A program made the position numbers and the translations under genes. Under the pieces are notes generated by a model that searched no databases, was not told the DNA's origin, and saw only the letters and a program-made list of their open reading frames with translations. Below are positions 1-4,483 of a DNA stretch of 7,312 nt, piece after piece (the stretch's first letter is position 1; each line of letters begins with the position of its first letter). This stretch comes from Candidatus Aenigmatarchaeota archaeon (lineage in GTDB: Archaea; Aenigmatarchaeota; Aenigmatarchaeia; QMZP01): assembly GCA_020343575.1 (NCBI GenBank), contig CP070801.1:858650-865961 (forward strand), in the 5' to 3' direction.

Positions 1-489
1 ATAAGAGTGGAAGATAGTATAAGGAAAATAGATTTAACTATGGAAAAGGATCCCTCTCTTGATAAAACCATTCCAATAGACTGCTACGGAATGTACCAGA
101 AGGGCAAAGAAGTAAATACAGAAATTAAGAACACCCTGGAGAGTTCTATCAAGGAGAAGATTGATTCCTGGCATGATACCTCGAAAACCCTTCCTAACCT
201 GGATTCACTGAAGGCGGAAATAGAAGCCATTCCTGAACTTGTTTTCGAAAAAACCGAGGGGAGTTACACAATAAAATCAGAATTCACCGAAGCAAGCGTG
301 GAGTTTGAGGGATATGAAAAATCAGGTGATGAGCCGTACAAGAACATAAAATACAAAGTAACTGTGAAACTCAAGGTAACTGTTAAGGACAATAGGGATG
401 AACAAGTATTCCCGATATACGATGGTGAGGAGATTATTTTCTCTTCGCTGAGCGCGGTCTTCCTTTTCGAGGAGAGCTATACCGGATAG
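1..489 (+). CDS. Unrecognised protein, 3' part of a gene cut by the left edge
   Basis: I do not recognise this protein. The frame is open to the first base of the window. The first possible start, a GTG at position 7, has only six visible bases before it, so it may be an internal Val codon and the gene may begin outside the window. Counting from that GTG, 160 residues are visible. Residues ~30-75 are charged and probably helical. Residues ~80-155 alternate hydrophobic and polar residues in a beta-rich pattern (for example IKYKVTVKLKVTVKD), and the chain ends in LFEESYTG. There is one Cys, in DCYGMY, and no membrane segment in the visible part. The beta-rich tail would fit a secreted or surface domain, but no signal peptide can be assessed without the true N-terminus. 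It ends 65 bases before alba, which has its own promoter-like box, so the two are probably separate transcription units. Confidence 0.6.
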   Translation: MRVEDSIRKIDLTMEKDPSLDKTIPIDCYGMYQKGKEVNTEIKNTLESSIKEKIDSWHDTSKTLPNLDSLKAEIEAIPELVFEKTEGSYTIKSEFTEASVEFEGYEKSGDEPYKNIKYKVTVKLKVTVKDNRDEQVFPIYDGEEIIFSSLSAVFLFEESYTG

Positions 490-492
490 TAA

Positions 493-503
493 ACCTTTAA
501 AAC
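493..503 (+). promoter_or_regulatory. TATA-like box for alba
   Basis: An AT-rich CTTTAAAA element lies just after the stop codon of the upstream gene. A start site ~25 bases downstream would leave an untranslated leader of roughly 30 bases that includes the Shine-Dalgarno sequence of alba. Confidence 0.45.
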
Positions 504-542
504 GTAACGCTCCTAATTAAAACTAAGTATCATCAAAGTTGC

Positions 543-549
543 GGAGGTG
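543..549 (+). promoter_or_regulatory. Shine-Dalgarno sequence of alba
   Basis: GGAGGTG sits five bases before the ATG at 555 and is a strong match to the anti-Shine-Dalgarno sequence of 16S rRNA. It fixes the alba start. Most other genes here lack such a site. Confidence 0.8.
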
Positions 550-554
550 CTATT

Positions 555-884
555 ATGGCAGAGGAACAGAAAGAAGCAAAGGGACAGAAAAAGGATGAGA
601 AGGTAAAGACAGTAAAGAAGGATGACAACATCATTTACGTCGGTAAGAAACCAACCATGTCCTACGTGCTTGCAGTTATTACACAATTCTCTGATGGCGT
701 ACCAGAGGTGAACATAAAGGCACGAGGAAGGTCAATATCAAGGGCAGTGGATGTTGCCGAGGTTGTGAAGAACCGATTCATGCAGAGCGTCAAATACGAC
801 ATAGATATAGGAACCGAAGAGGTTCAGGACGAACAGAAAAGTCGAATAAACGTATCAACAATCAACATAAGGCTCAAGAAGTAA
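555..884 (+). CDS. alba: Alba chromatin/RNA-binding protein
   Basis: Alba is a small, abundant archaeal protein that binds DNA and RNA as a dimer and helps organise the chromosome; its DNA affinity can be tuned by lysine acetylation. The 109-residue product has the family core from about residue 25 to the end: NIIYVGKKPTMSYVLAV, then the IKARGRSISRAVDVAEVVKNRF helix region, and a C-terminal strand (VSTINIRL). Lys31-Lys32 in GKKP correspond to the DNA-contacting, acetylatable Lys pair of Sulfolobus Alba (Lys16/Lys17). The first ~24 residues are a Lys/Glu-rich, probably disordered extension that makes it a little longer than typical Alba. The start is supported by the Shine-Dalgarno sequence at 543-549. 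The gene converges on rnp2, with stop codons 24 bases apart. Family assignment is secure; a chromatin rather than RNA role is inferred from the family. Confidence 0.95.
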   Translation: MAEEQKEAKGQKKDEKVKTVKKDDNIIYVGKKPTMSYVLAVITQFSDGVPEVNIKARGRSISRAVDVAEVVKNRFMQSVKYDIDIGTEEVQDEQKSRINVSTINIRLKK

Positions 885-907
885 GAACCAGGAGTCTCTA
901 GCGAAAG

Positions 908-950
908 TTATTTGTTTGTTTTAGTTTTATTTAGTCCTAGTTTTGTTTTT
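908..950 (+). terminator. T-rich stretch, likely terminator for alba
   Basis: On the plus strand, 908-950 is a series of T runs (TTT, TTTT, TTTT, TTT, TTTT, TTTTT) separated by single or few other bases, beginning 24 bases after the alba stop. Oligo-T tracts on the non-template strand are the known archaeal termination signal. The same bases on the minus strand encode the Lys/Thr/Asn-rich tail of the RNase P subunit. Confidence 0.55.
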
Positions 951-1270
951 CCGGATTTTATGGTTCCCGAGACCCTTAGGGTCTGGAATATCACCCGCTG
1001 GTCTCCTATTTGGTGAACAAGGCCCAAGCTAACTTTCACGGAGTCCACGAATTTAGGAGAGCACTGGATAAAACCTATCTGCTTGTTCGGGTCCCAGAGG
1101 TTTTTTATGATCCTTACGTTCGCCTTTGAGAGGTCTCTCTCTCCCAGCCAGTTTAGAAGGGAGTTCCAGGCAGCGTTATGCATGCTGGCATAGTCTAACT
1201 TCTCATTTGAGTGGACCTTGAAGATGATATAGCGCTTCTTTTCCCTTAGGCTTGGGAGAACCTTGACCAT
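908..1270 (-). CDS. rnp2: RNase P protein component 2 (Pop5 family)
   Basis: This is a protein subunit of archaeal RNase P, which removes the 5' leader from precursor tRNA; Pop5 pairs with Rpp30 to activate the catalytic RNA. The 120-residue product starts with the typical LPSLREKKRYIIFKV and has the family pattern through the middle: a helix with AWNSLLNWLGERDLS, then IGFIQCSPKFVDSVKVSLGLV. It ends the conserved part with QRVIFQTLRVSGTIKS (about residues 93-108). The length is normal for the archaeal family. The C-terminal ~13 residues (GKTKLGLNKTKTNK region) are Lys/Thr/Asn-rich and probably disordered. The ATG at 1270 has no Shine-Dalgarno sequence but lies ~25 bases from a TATA-like box, which suggests a leaderless mRNA. 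It faces alba tail to tail and is divergent from the asnS side. Confidence 0.93.
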   Translation of the reverse strand: MVKVLPSLREKKRYIIFKVHSNEKLDYASMHNAAWNSLLNWLGERDLSKANVRIIKNLWDPNKQIGFIQCSPKFVDSVKVSLGLVHQIGDQRVIFQTLRVSGTIKSGKTKLGLNKTKTNK

Positions 1271-1288
1271 ATATATTCTTATGTGGGG

Positions 1289-1299
1289 TTCTTAAAATG
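1289..1299 (-). promoter_or_regulatory. TATA-like box for rnp2
   Basis: On the minus strand this reads CATTTTAAGAA, centred about 25 bases before the rnp2 ATG at 1270. That spacing puts the transcription start at or next to the start codon, as in a leaderless mRNA. Confidence 0.5.
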
Positions 1300-1310
1300 T
1301 TTCTGTTCCC

Positions 1311-1329
1311 GAGAGAAAAGCTTAAAAAC
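1311..1329 (+). promoter_or_regulatory. Orphan TATA/BRE-like promoter before asnS
   Basis: Purine-rich GAGAGAAAA (BRE-like) is followed by GCTTAAAAAC, a good archaeal TATA match. The expected transcription start is ~1348-1352. It is about 120 bases before the asnS start, and asnS has a second, closer TATA-like box, so this promoter either drives a separate small transcript or gives asnS a long leader. Confidence 0.45.
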
Positions 1330-1350
1330 CCCTCCTTCGAATTAGATACT

Positions 1351-1392
1351 ATGTCGGGAAGTTATCGGTACCCAATAGAAGATAATAACTGA
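1351..1392 (+). CDS. Possible 13-codon leader peptide upstream of asnS
   Basis: This is a speculative reading frame, MSGSYRYPIEDNN followed by TGA. Its ATG lies 22-31 bases after the TATA-like box at 1320-1329, the same geometry as the leaderless start codons of the larger genes in this window. The last two sense codons are both Asn (AAT AAC), and the next gene encodes asparaginyl-tRNA synthetase. That combination recalls bacterial leader peptides that sense charged tRNA, but no such mechanism is established in archaea, and two Asn codons can occur by chance. The alternative is that this stretch makes a non-coding RNA: GTCGGGA (1353-1359) can pair with TCTCGAC (1411-1417), with one G-T pair, just before the T5 run at 1425-1429. 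Confidence 0.25.
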   Translation: MSGSYRYPIEDNN

Positions 1393-1422
1393 TTTTCTTA
1401 CTCATTGATCTCTCGACTCCGA

Positions 1423-1434
1423 ACTTTTTATTAA
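1423..1434 (+). promoter_or_regulatory. TATA-like box for asnS / T-run
   Basis: ACTTTTTATTAA lies 34-45 bases before the asnS ATG, so a start near 1454-1458 would leave a short leader that includes or begins within the Shine-Dalgarno sequence. Its T5 run could also end a transcript started at ~1350. Confidence 0.45.
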
Positions 1435-1454
1435 ACAAATTCAATATAATAGTT

Positions 1455-1463
1455 AAGGAGGTC
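1455..1463 (+). promoter_or_regulatory. Shine-Dalgarno sequence of asnS
   Basis: AAGGAGGTC lies four bases before the ATG at 1468 and is a near-perfect Shine-Dalgarno match. It decides the start and implies a leadered mRNA. Confidence 0.8.
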
Positions 1464-1467
1464 TAGT

Positions 1468-2736
1468 ATGCAGATAGATGAGATTTCGAAGCATGTGGGC
1501 AAAACCGTAGACCTGAGAGGATGGATTCACAGGATTAGGTCAAGTAAAGGGATCGTTTTCATGGCTCTTAGGGATTACACTGGAATTGTTCAGTGTGTTG
1601 TGAAGGACGGGATCCCAGGCTTTAAGGAAGCTGAGGGGACAGGAATGGAGGCCTCTGTTTCTCTTGAGGGAAAGGTCAGAAAGGATGAGAGGGCTCCTGG
1701 TGGTTTTGAGGTCGAGGTCAAGGACTTCAAGCTTGTTGGACCCTCTGATAATTTCCCAATAAGGGAATTCCAGTCACCCGAATTCCTGCTAGATTACAGG
1801 CACCTCTGGGTCAGATCTCAGAAGCTTACCAAGATTTTCAAGATAAGGTCAGATGTTTTTGGATTGATACATGAATTCTTCAGAAAGAGGGGTTTCTATG
1901 AGATGCAGTCTCCGTCTCTTACTCAGATCGCATGTGAGGGTGGTTCAACCCTTTTCGAGGTAAATTATTTTGGCCAGAAAGCCTACCTAACTCAGAGCTG
2001 GCAGCTCCATGCTGAGGCAATGATTCCTGTACTGGAAAAGATATACTGTATTGCCCCGAGCTTCAGGGCAGAGAAGAGCAGAACAAGGAAGCACCTCGCG
2101 GAGTACTGGCACGCAGAGGCCGAAGCCGCTTGGACGGATCATGAAGGAAGCATGAAGCTTCAGGAGGATATGGTTAGTTATGTTGTTCAGAGGGTAATCA
2201 AGATGAGGAAGAAGGAGCTCAGGGAGCTCGGAAGGGACATAAAGAAACTTGAGCACATCAAGCCCCCGTTCCCGAGGATTACTTATGAGAAAGCGATTGA
2301 GATGCTCAAGAAGGACGGTATCAGGAGGAAGTGGGGAGATGATTTTGGCGCCCCGGAAGAAAGAGTCCTTGCAAAACATTTCAAAAAACCGTTCTTCGTA
2401 GAGAAGTGGCCAAAGTATTCGAAGGCGTTTTACATGAAGGAATCTGGTGACGGTAAAACTGTTCTGTGTGATGACCTCTTCATGCCAGAAGGATACGGAG
2501 AGCTGATAGGGGGGAGTGAAAGGGAAACCGATATCAAGACTCTCCTGAGAAGGATGAAGGAGTTCAAGCTGAAGAGGAAACCCTATGAGTTCTACCTTGA
2601 TCTGAGGAGATATGGTTCTGTTCCTCACTCGGGTTTTGGTCTGGGAATCGAAAGGTTTGTGATGTGGATATGTGGCATTGATCACATACGCGACACAATA
2701 GCGTTCCCAAGGGTGATGAACAGGATTCACCCATAG
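1468..2736 (+). CDS. asnS: Asparaginyl-tRNA synthetase
   Basis: This cytoplasmic class IIb enzyme charges tRNA-Asn with asparagine using ATP. The 422-residue product has an N-terminal OB-fold anticodon-binding domain (about residues 13-92) and a class II catalytic core. Motif 1 lies around 127-152, motif 2 is SFRAEKSRTRKHLAEYWHAE (198-217), and motif 3 is GFGLGIERFVMWI (389-401). Features favouring AsnRS over the related AspRS are CEGGSTLF (156-163), GYGELIGGSERE (342-353), DLRRYGSVPHSGFGLG (378-393) and the ending AFPRVMNRIHP. It has the anticodon domain, so it is not the shortened archaeal asparagine-synthetase-like paralogue. QSWQLHAEA (176-184) has Trp where I recall Gly being usual in AsnRS; this is a minor oddity. 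An AsnRS suggests direct Asn-tRNA charging, although an amidotransferase route elsewhere cannot be excluded. It is followed at once by the YbaK-like gene, probably in one operon. Confidence 0.9.
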   Translation: MQIDEISKHVGKTVDLRGWIHRIRSSKGIVFMALRDYTGIVQCVVKDGIPGFKEAEGTGMEASVSLEGKVRKDERAPGGFEVEVKDFKLVGPSDNFPIREFQSPEFLLDYRHLWVRSQKLTKIFKIRSDVFGLIHEFFRKRGFYEMQSPSLTQIACEGGSTLFEVNYFGQKAYLTQSWQLHAEAMIPVLEKIYCIAPSFRAEKSRTRKHLAEYWHAEAEAAWTDHEGSMKLQEDMVSYVVQRVIKMRKKELRELGRDIKKLEHIKPPFPRITYEKAIEMLKKDGIRRKWGDDFGAPEERVLAKHFKKPFFVEKWPKYSKAFYMKESGDGKTVLCDDLFMPEGYGELIGGSERETDIKTLLRRMKEFKLKRKPYEFYLDLRRYGSVPHSGFGLGIERFVMWICGIDHIRDTIAFPRVMNRIHP

Positions 2737-2742
2737 GAGGGG
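2736..2742 (+). promoter_or_regulatory. Shine-Dalgarno-like sequence at the asnS stop, start codon missing after it
   Basis: GGAGGGG overlaps the asnS TAG and would be expected to serve a start codon near 2747-2752. The in-frame codons there are AAG, AGC and GAG; there is no ATG, GTG or TTG in the frame of the next gene before 2798. A TTG at 2743 exists but is in another frame. Confidence 0.5.
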
Positions 2743-2797
2743 TTGAAAGAGCGAGGATGTTGTAAACAAAGTTAAGAAAACTCTGGATGACAAGAAA

Positions 2798-3205
2798 GTG
2801 AACTATGAACTCACTGTTCACGAGCCTGTTTACACCTCTGAGCAGGCTGCAAGGGTAAGAGGCGTTTCTATAAAGACAGGGGTGAAGGCTCTCGTATTGA
2901 AAACGTATGAGCACCGGTTTATTCTGGTCCTTGTCACAGCAGACAAGAGGGCTGACCTGGAGAAGGTGGCTGAGCTGGAGGGAACCAAAAACGTCCGGCT
3001 CGCGAATCCCCAGGAGGTCTTTGAGGTCACCGGCTGCGAGATTGGTTCTGTCCCACCTTTTGGCCACCTAACCGAACTAAAGACCTACATGGACAGGGAA
3101 ATCCTGGAGAACGACGAGGTAAACTTCAACTGTGGAGAACACACCAAATCTATAAAGATGAAAGCTCAGGACATTTTAAAGGTAATAAACCCTATTTTTA
3201 TCTGA
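2798..3205 (+). CDS. YbaK/ProX-family aminoacyl-tRNA deacylase (start uncertain)
   Basis: Proteins of the YbaK/ProX/INS family hydrolyse mischarged tRNA in trans, classically Cys- or Ala-tRNA-Pro. The 135-residue form starting at the GTG at 2798 has the single-domain fold: NYELTVHEPVYTSEQAA at the N-terminus, a GVKALVLK strand with Lys30 matching the conserved family Lys, and GCEIGSVPPFGH (79-90) carrying the GxxPP loop. It ends with an ILKVI strand. The substrate cannot be read from sequence. The frame stays open upstream to 2747 and would encode KSEDVVNKVKKTLDDKK, which looks like the family's usual first helix ('...NYEL.EHEPVYT'), yet contains no normal start codon. Either the true start is non-canonical, an indel near 2743-2750 breaks the frame, or the protein is N-terminally short. 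It is probably co-transcribed with asnS, which fits a tRNA-quality role. Confidence 0.85.
   Translation: MNYELTVHEPVYTSEQAARVRGVSIKTGVKALVLKTYEHRFILVLVTADKRADLEKVAELEGTKNVRLANPQEVFEVTGCEIGSVPPFGHLTELKTYMDREILENDEVNFNCGEHTKSIKMKAQDILKVINPIFI
3193..3200 (+). terminator. T-run at the end of the YbaK-like gene
   Basis: CTATTTTTA lies in the last codons (NPIFI) of the deacylase gene. It could end the asnS operon transcript. It could also act as a TATA-like box for tRNA-Arg, which would then have a leader of about 13 bases. The AAAGTATAAAG at 3212-3222 is closer to the tRNA than a TATA box should be. Confidence 0.3.
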
Positions 3206-3235
3206 ACCGCTAAAGTATAAAGTAGAAGCTGTTGC

Positions 3236-3309
3236 GGGCCCGTAGCTCAATTGGATAGAGCGTCCGGCTTCGGACCGGAAGGTTGGGGGTTCGACTCCCT
3301 TCGGGCCCA
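3236..3309 (+). tRNA. tRNA-Arg(TCG)
   Basis: This is an intronless 74-base tRNA. The acceptor stem is GGGCCCG (3236-3242) with CGGGCCC (3302-3308), a perfect seven pairs. The D stem is GCTC/GAGC, and the anticodon stem TCCGG/CCGGA encloses the loop CTTCGGA, so the anticodon at 3270-3272 is TCG, reading Arg CGA codons. The T stem is GGGGG/CCCTT with two G-T pairs and the loop TTCGACT. The discriminator is A (3309), and CCA is not encoded. The D-loop GG is at 3253-3254. Confidence 0.95.
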
Positions 3310-3316
3310 TTTAAAT
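3309..3316 (+). promoter_or_regulatory. TATA-like box for the transporter gene, touching the tRNA 3' end
   Basis: ATTTAAAT starts on the discriminator base of tRNA-Arg and lies 24-31 bases before the ATG at 3340. That is the spacing expected for leaderless transcription. There is no Shine-Dalgarno sequence before that ATG. Confidence 0.5.
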
Positions 3317-3339
3317 CGGATTGAGCTAATATTATCTAT

Positions 3340-4263
3340 ATGAAGGGAATAGTCTATCTCATTTTGGCTGGGTTTTTCATAGGAACAACTGCCATATGGA
3401 TAAAAATGATTGGTTCTGCAATATCGCCTTTCGTGCTTACAATGTTTAGGGTTTTTATTGCAGCCATGCTTTCCTTAGTGCTCATTTTCTTTGTGAAGAA
3501 TCTTAAGATACTCTGGACTGAGAGGAAATACGCTGTTCACCTTATACTCTCTGGTTTTTTCGGTGTCACTATTGGATTCGGTTTGTTTATAGAGGCGTTG
3601 CAGTATGTTCCTGTTGCCAATGTTGTTTTGCTAGTTGGGGTTAGTCCTGTAACTACCGCCTTCTTGGCGTACTTTTTCCTCAAAGAGAATATAACAAAAT
3701 GGGAGATAATTGGACTGGTGCTGGTTATACTGGGTATTGGAGCCATATACGGACCTGAAATAAATCTCCAGGCAAACGTGTTTGGAAACATCCTGGCAGT
3801 TCTGGCTGGCGCTGGCTATTCGGTCTTTGTGGTTTCAATGAGATATTTAGAGCAGAAGAAGATTCCATTCTACGCAGTGACCTTCTGGCCTATGTTAATA
3901 GGGTGTCTCTTCATGCTTCTTTTCCTTCCATTCGAACCCATTGCCATCTCATTGTCCGGTATGGTAATGTTTTTTGTTTTCATGCTTGCATTCTCAACCT
4001 TCTTGGGTTTCACGTTCTTTGCAGAGGGTCTCAAGACCATAAGGGCGCACAACGCACCCATAATAATACTCCTAGCGGAACCAATAGTAGGGATAGGCCT
4101 AGCATGGCTGATTCTTGGGGAAGTCCCACCCATGTACATCTACCTTGGGGGCTTCCTGATAATACTTGCAAATCTGCTTGTCGAGAAGGAGGTCAGGAAG
4201 AAGAAACTGGGCAAAAAATCCACCACAATATATAAGAAGCCGCAGCCCTTGCATAAAAAATAA
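3340..4263 (+). CDS. EamA-family (DMT superfamily) transporter, ten membrane helices
   Basis: This is a membrane protein of the drug/metabolite transporter superfamily, whose members export or import amino acids, metabolites or cations; the substrate here cannot be told. The 307 residues contain two EamA repeats, about 1-140 and 148-283, each with five predicted helices: near 2-20, 30-52, 66-84, 90-113, 121-139, then 149-167, 177-197, 206-226, 237-259, 264-281. Typical family features are the first-helix LAGFFIGTTAIWIK, ALQYVPVANVVLLVGVSPVTTAFLAYFFLKE (about 86-116), and its counterpart HNAPIIILLAEPIVGIGLAWLILGE (237-261). The C-terminal 25 residues are strongly basic (Lys/Arg-rich), which suggests a cytoplasmic tail. 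It lies alone between two tRNA genes, with its own TATA-like box and apparently a leaderless mRNA. Family assignment is secure; function beyond transport is unknown. Confidence 0.9.
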   Translation: MKGIVYLILAGFFIGTTAIWIKMIGSAISPFVLTMFRVFIAAMLSLVLIFFVKNLKILWTERKYAVHLILSGFFGVTIGFGLFIEALQYVPVANVVLLVGVSPVTTAFLAYFFLKENITKWEIIGLVLVILGIGAIYGPEINLQANVFGNILAVLAGAGYSVFVVSMRYLEQKKIPFYAVTFWPMLIGCLFMLLFLPFEPIAISLSGMVMFFVFMLAFSTFLGFTFFAEGLKTIRAHNAPIIILLAEPIVGIGLAWLILGEVPPMYIYLGGFLIILANLLVEKEVRKKKLGKKSTTIYKKPQPLHKK

Positions 4264-4272
4264 ATAAGTCTC

Positions 4273-4283
4273 TTTTTTAAATA
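4273..4283 (+). promoter_or_regulatory. Promoter of tRNA-Met, also T-run after the transporter gene
   Basis: TTTTTTAAATA is centred ~27 bases before the tRNA 5' end at 4306, the ideal TATA position for a tRNA gene starting at or near its first base. The T6 run (4273-4278) follows the transporter stop by ten bases and may also terminate that transcript. Confidence 0.55.
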
Positions 4284-4305
4284 TTGAATAATCAATTTAA
4301 GTCAT

Positions 4306-4425
4306 GCCGGGGTAGCTCAGCTGGTTAGAGCGCTAGACTCATAAGAAAAACTTATGAGTTCTGATTCAAGATGACGAAAGCTCTGAGACATCTAGAGGTC
4401 GCGGGTTCAAGTCCCGCCTCCGGCA
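4306..4425 (+). tRNA. tRNA-Met(CAT), elongator type, with a 46-base intron
   Basis: The acceptor stem is GCCGGGG (4306-4312) with CTCCGGC (4418-4424), with one G-T pair. The D stem is GCTC (4315-4318)/GAGC (4328-4331). The anticodon stem CTAGA (4333-4337)/TCTAG (4391-4395) is split by an intron. The anticodon CAT is at 4340-4342. The T arm is GCGGG/CCCGC with loop TTCAAGT, the discriminator is A, and no CCA is encoded. The mature tRNA is 74 bases. The anticodon stem lacks the three G-C pairs of initiators, and acceptor position 1 is G-C, so this is elongator Met. A tRNA-Ile2, whose CAT is modified to read ATA, is less likely but not excluded. The intron lies at the canonical site between positions 37 and 38. 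Confidence 0.93.
4344..4389 (+). other. tRNA-Met intron with a box C/D guide-like element
   Basis: The boundaries come from a textbook bulge-helix-bulge. CTCA (4338-4341) pairs with TGAG (4384-4387), flanked by the three-base bulges TAA (4342-4344) and ACA (4388-4390), each cut after its second base. The outer intron helix is weak (GA/TC only). Inside the intron, 4351-4360 (CTTATGAGTT) can form ten pairs, one of them G-T, with 4336-4345 around the anticodon. It directly abuts CTGA (4361-4364), a D/D' box. ATGACGA (4371-4377), one base off the RUGAUGA C box, follows after six bases. The fifth base before the CTGA (G4356) faces C4340, which is wobble C34. A conventional 5' C box is not seen, so this would be a minimal guide. 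Confidence 0.6.
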
Positions 4426-4432
4426 TTATTTT
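4426..4432 (+). terminator. T-run after tRNA-Met
   Basis: TTATTTT directly follows the discriminator base and is a plausible oligo-T terminator of the tRNA transcript. Confidence 0.35.
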
Positions 4433-4453
4433 CACCATCAAGCGCGGAAATAG

Positions 4454-4462
4454 CTTTTTAAG
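4454..4462 (+). promoter_or_regulatory. TATA-like box for the dehydrogenase gene
   Basis: CTTTTTAAG ends 22 bases before the ATG at 4484 and 28 before the second ATG at 4490. This fits leaderless transcription. No Shine-Dalgarno sequence is present. Confidence 0.5.
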
Positions 4463-4483
4463 TTGTTTTTGAAAATATAGGGT

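Noticed and set aside
1345..1425. Box C/D sRNA in the stretch before asnS
   Set aside because: A CTGA is present at 1389-1392, but no RUGAUGA-like box with proper spacing is found on either strand.
1468..2736. Aspartyl-tRNA synthetase
   Set aside because: CEGGSTLF, RRYGSVPHSGFGLG and the FPRVMNRIHP ending fit AsnRS; archaeal AspRS typically has TEGGTELF-like and FPRDP-like sequences instead.
1987..2793. Long open frame on the minus strand, 268 codons, opposite asnS
   Set aside because: It lies antisense to the conserved catalytic core of AsnRS, has no recognisable motif, and its length follows from the codon use of asnS.
2564..3067. Minus-strand open frame of 167 codons across the asnS/YbaK-like junction
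   Set aside because: It overlaps two clearly conserved genes on the other strand and looks like no protein family.
3212..3222. AAAGTATAAAG as TATA box of tRNA-Arg
   Set aside because: It is centred only ~19 bases before the tRNA 5' end, so the start site would fall inside the tRNA; an upstream T/A-rich element at 3193-3200 fits better but is also weak.
4383..4386. Second CTGA in the tRNA-Met intron as a D box with its own guide
   Set aside because: Only five bases separate it from the C'-like box, too few for a guide, and its TGA is already explained as part of the bulge-helix-bulge pairing with the anticodon loop.
4306..4425. Initiator tRNA-Met
   Set aside because: The anticodon stem CTAGA/TCTAG lacks the three consecutive G-C pairs of initiators, and the first acceptor pair is G-C rather than A-T.
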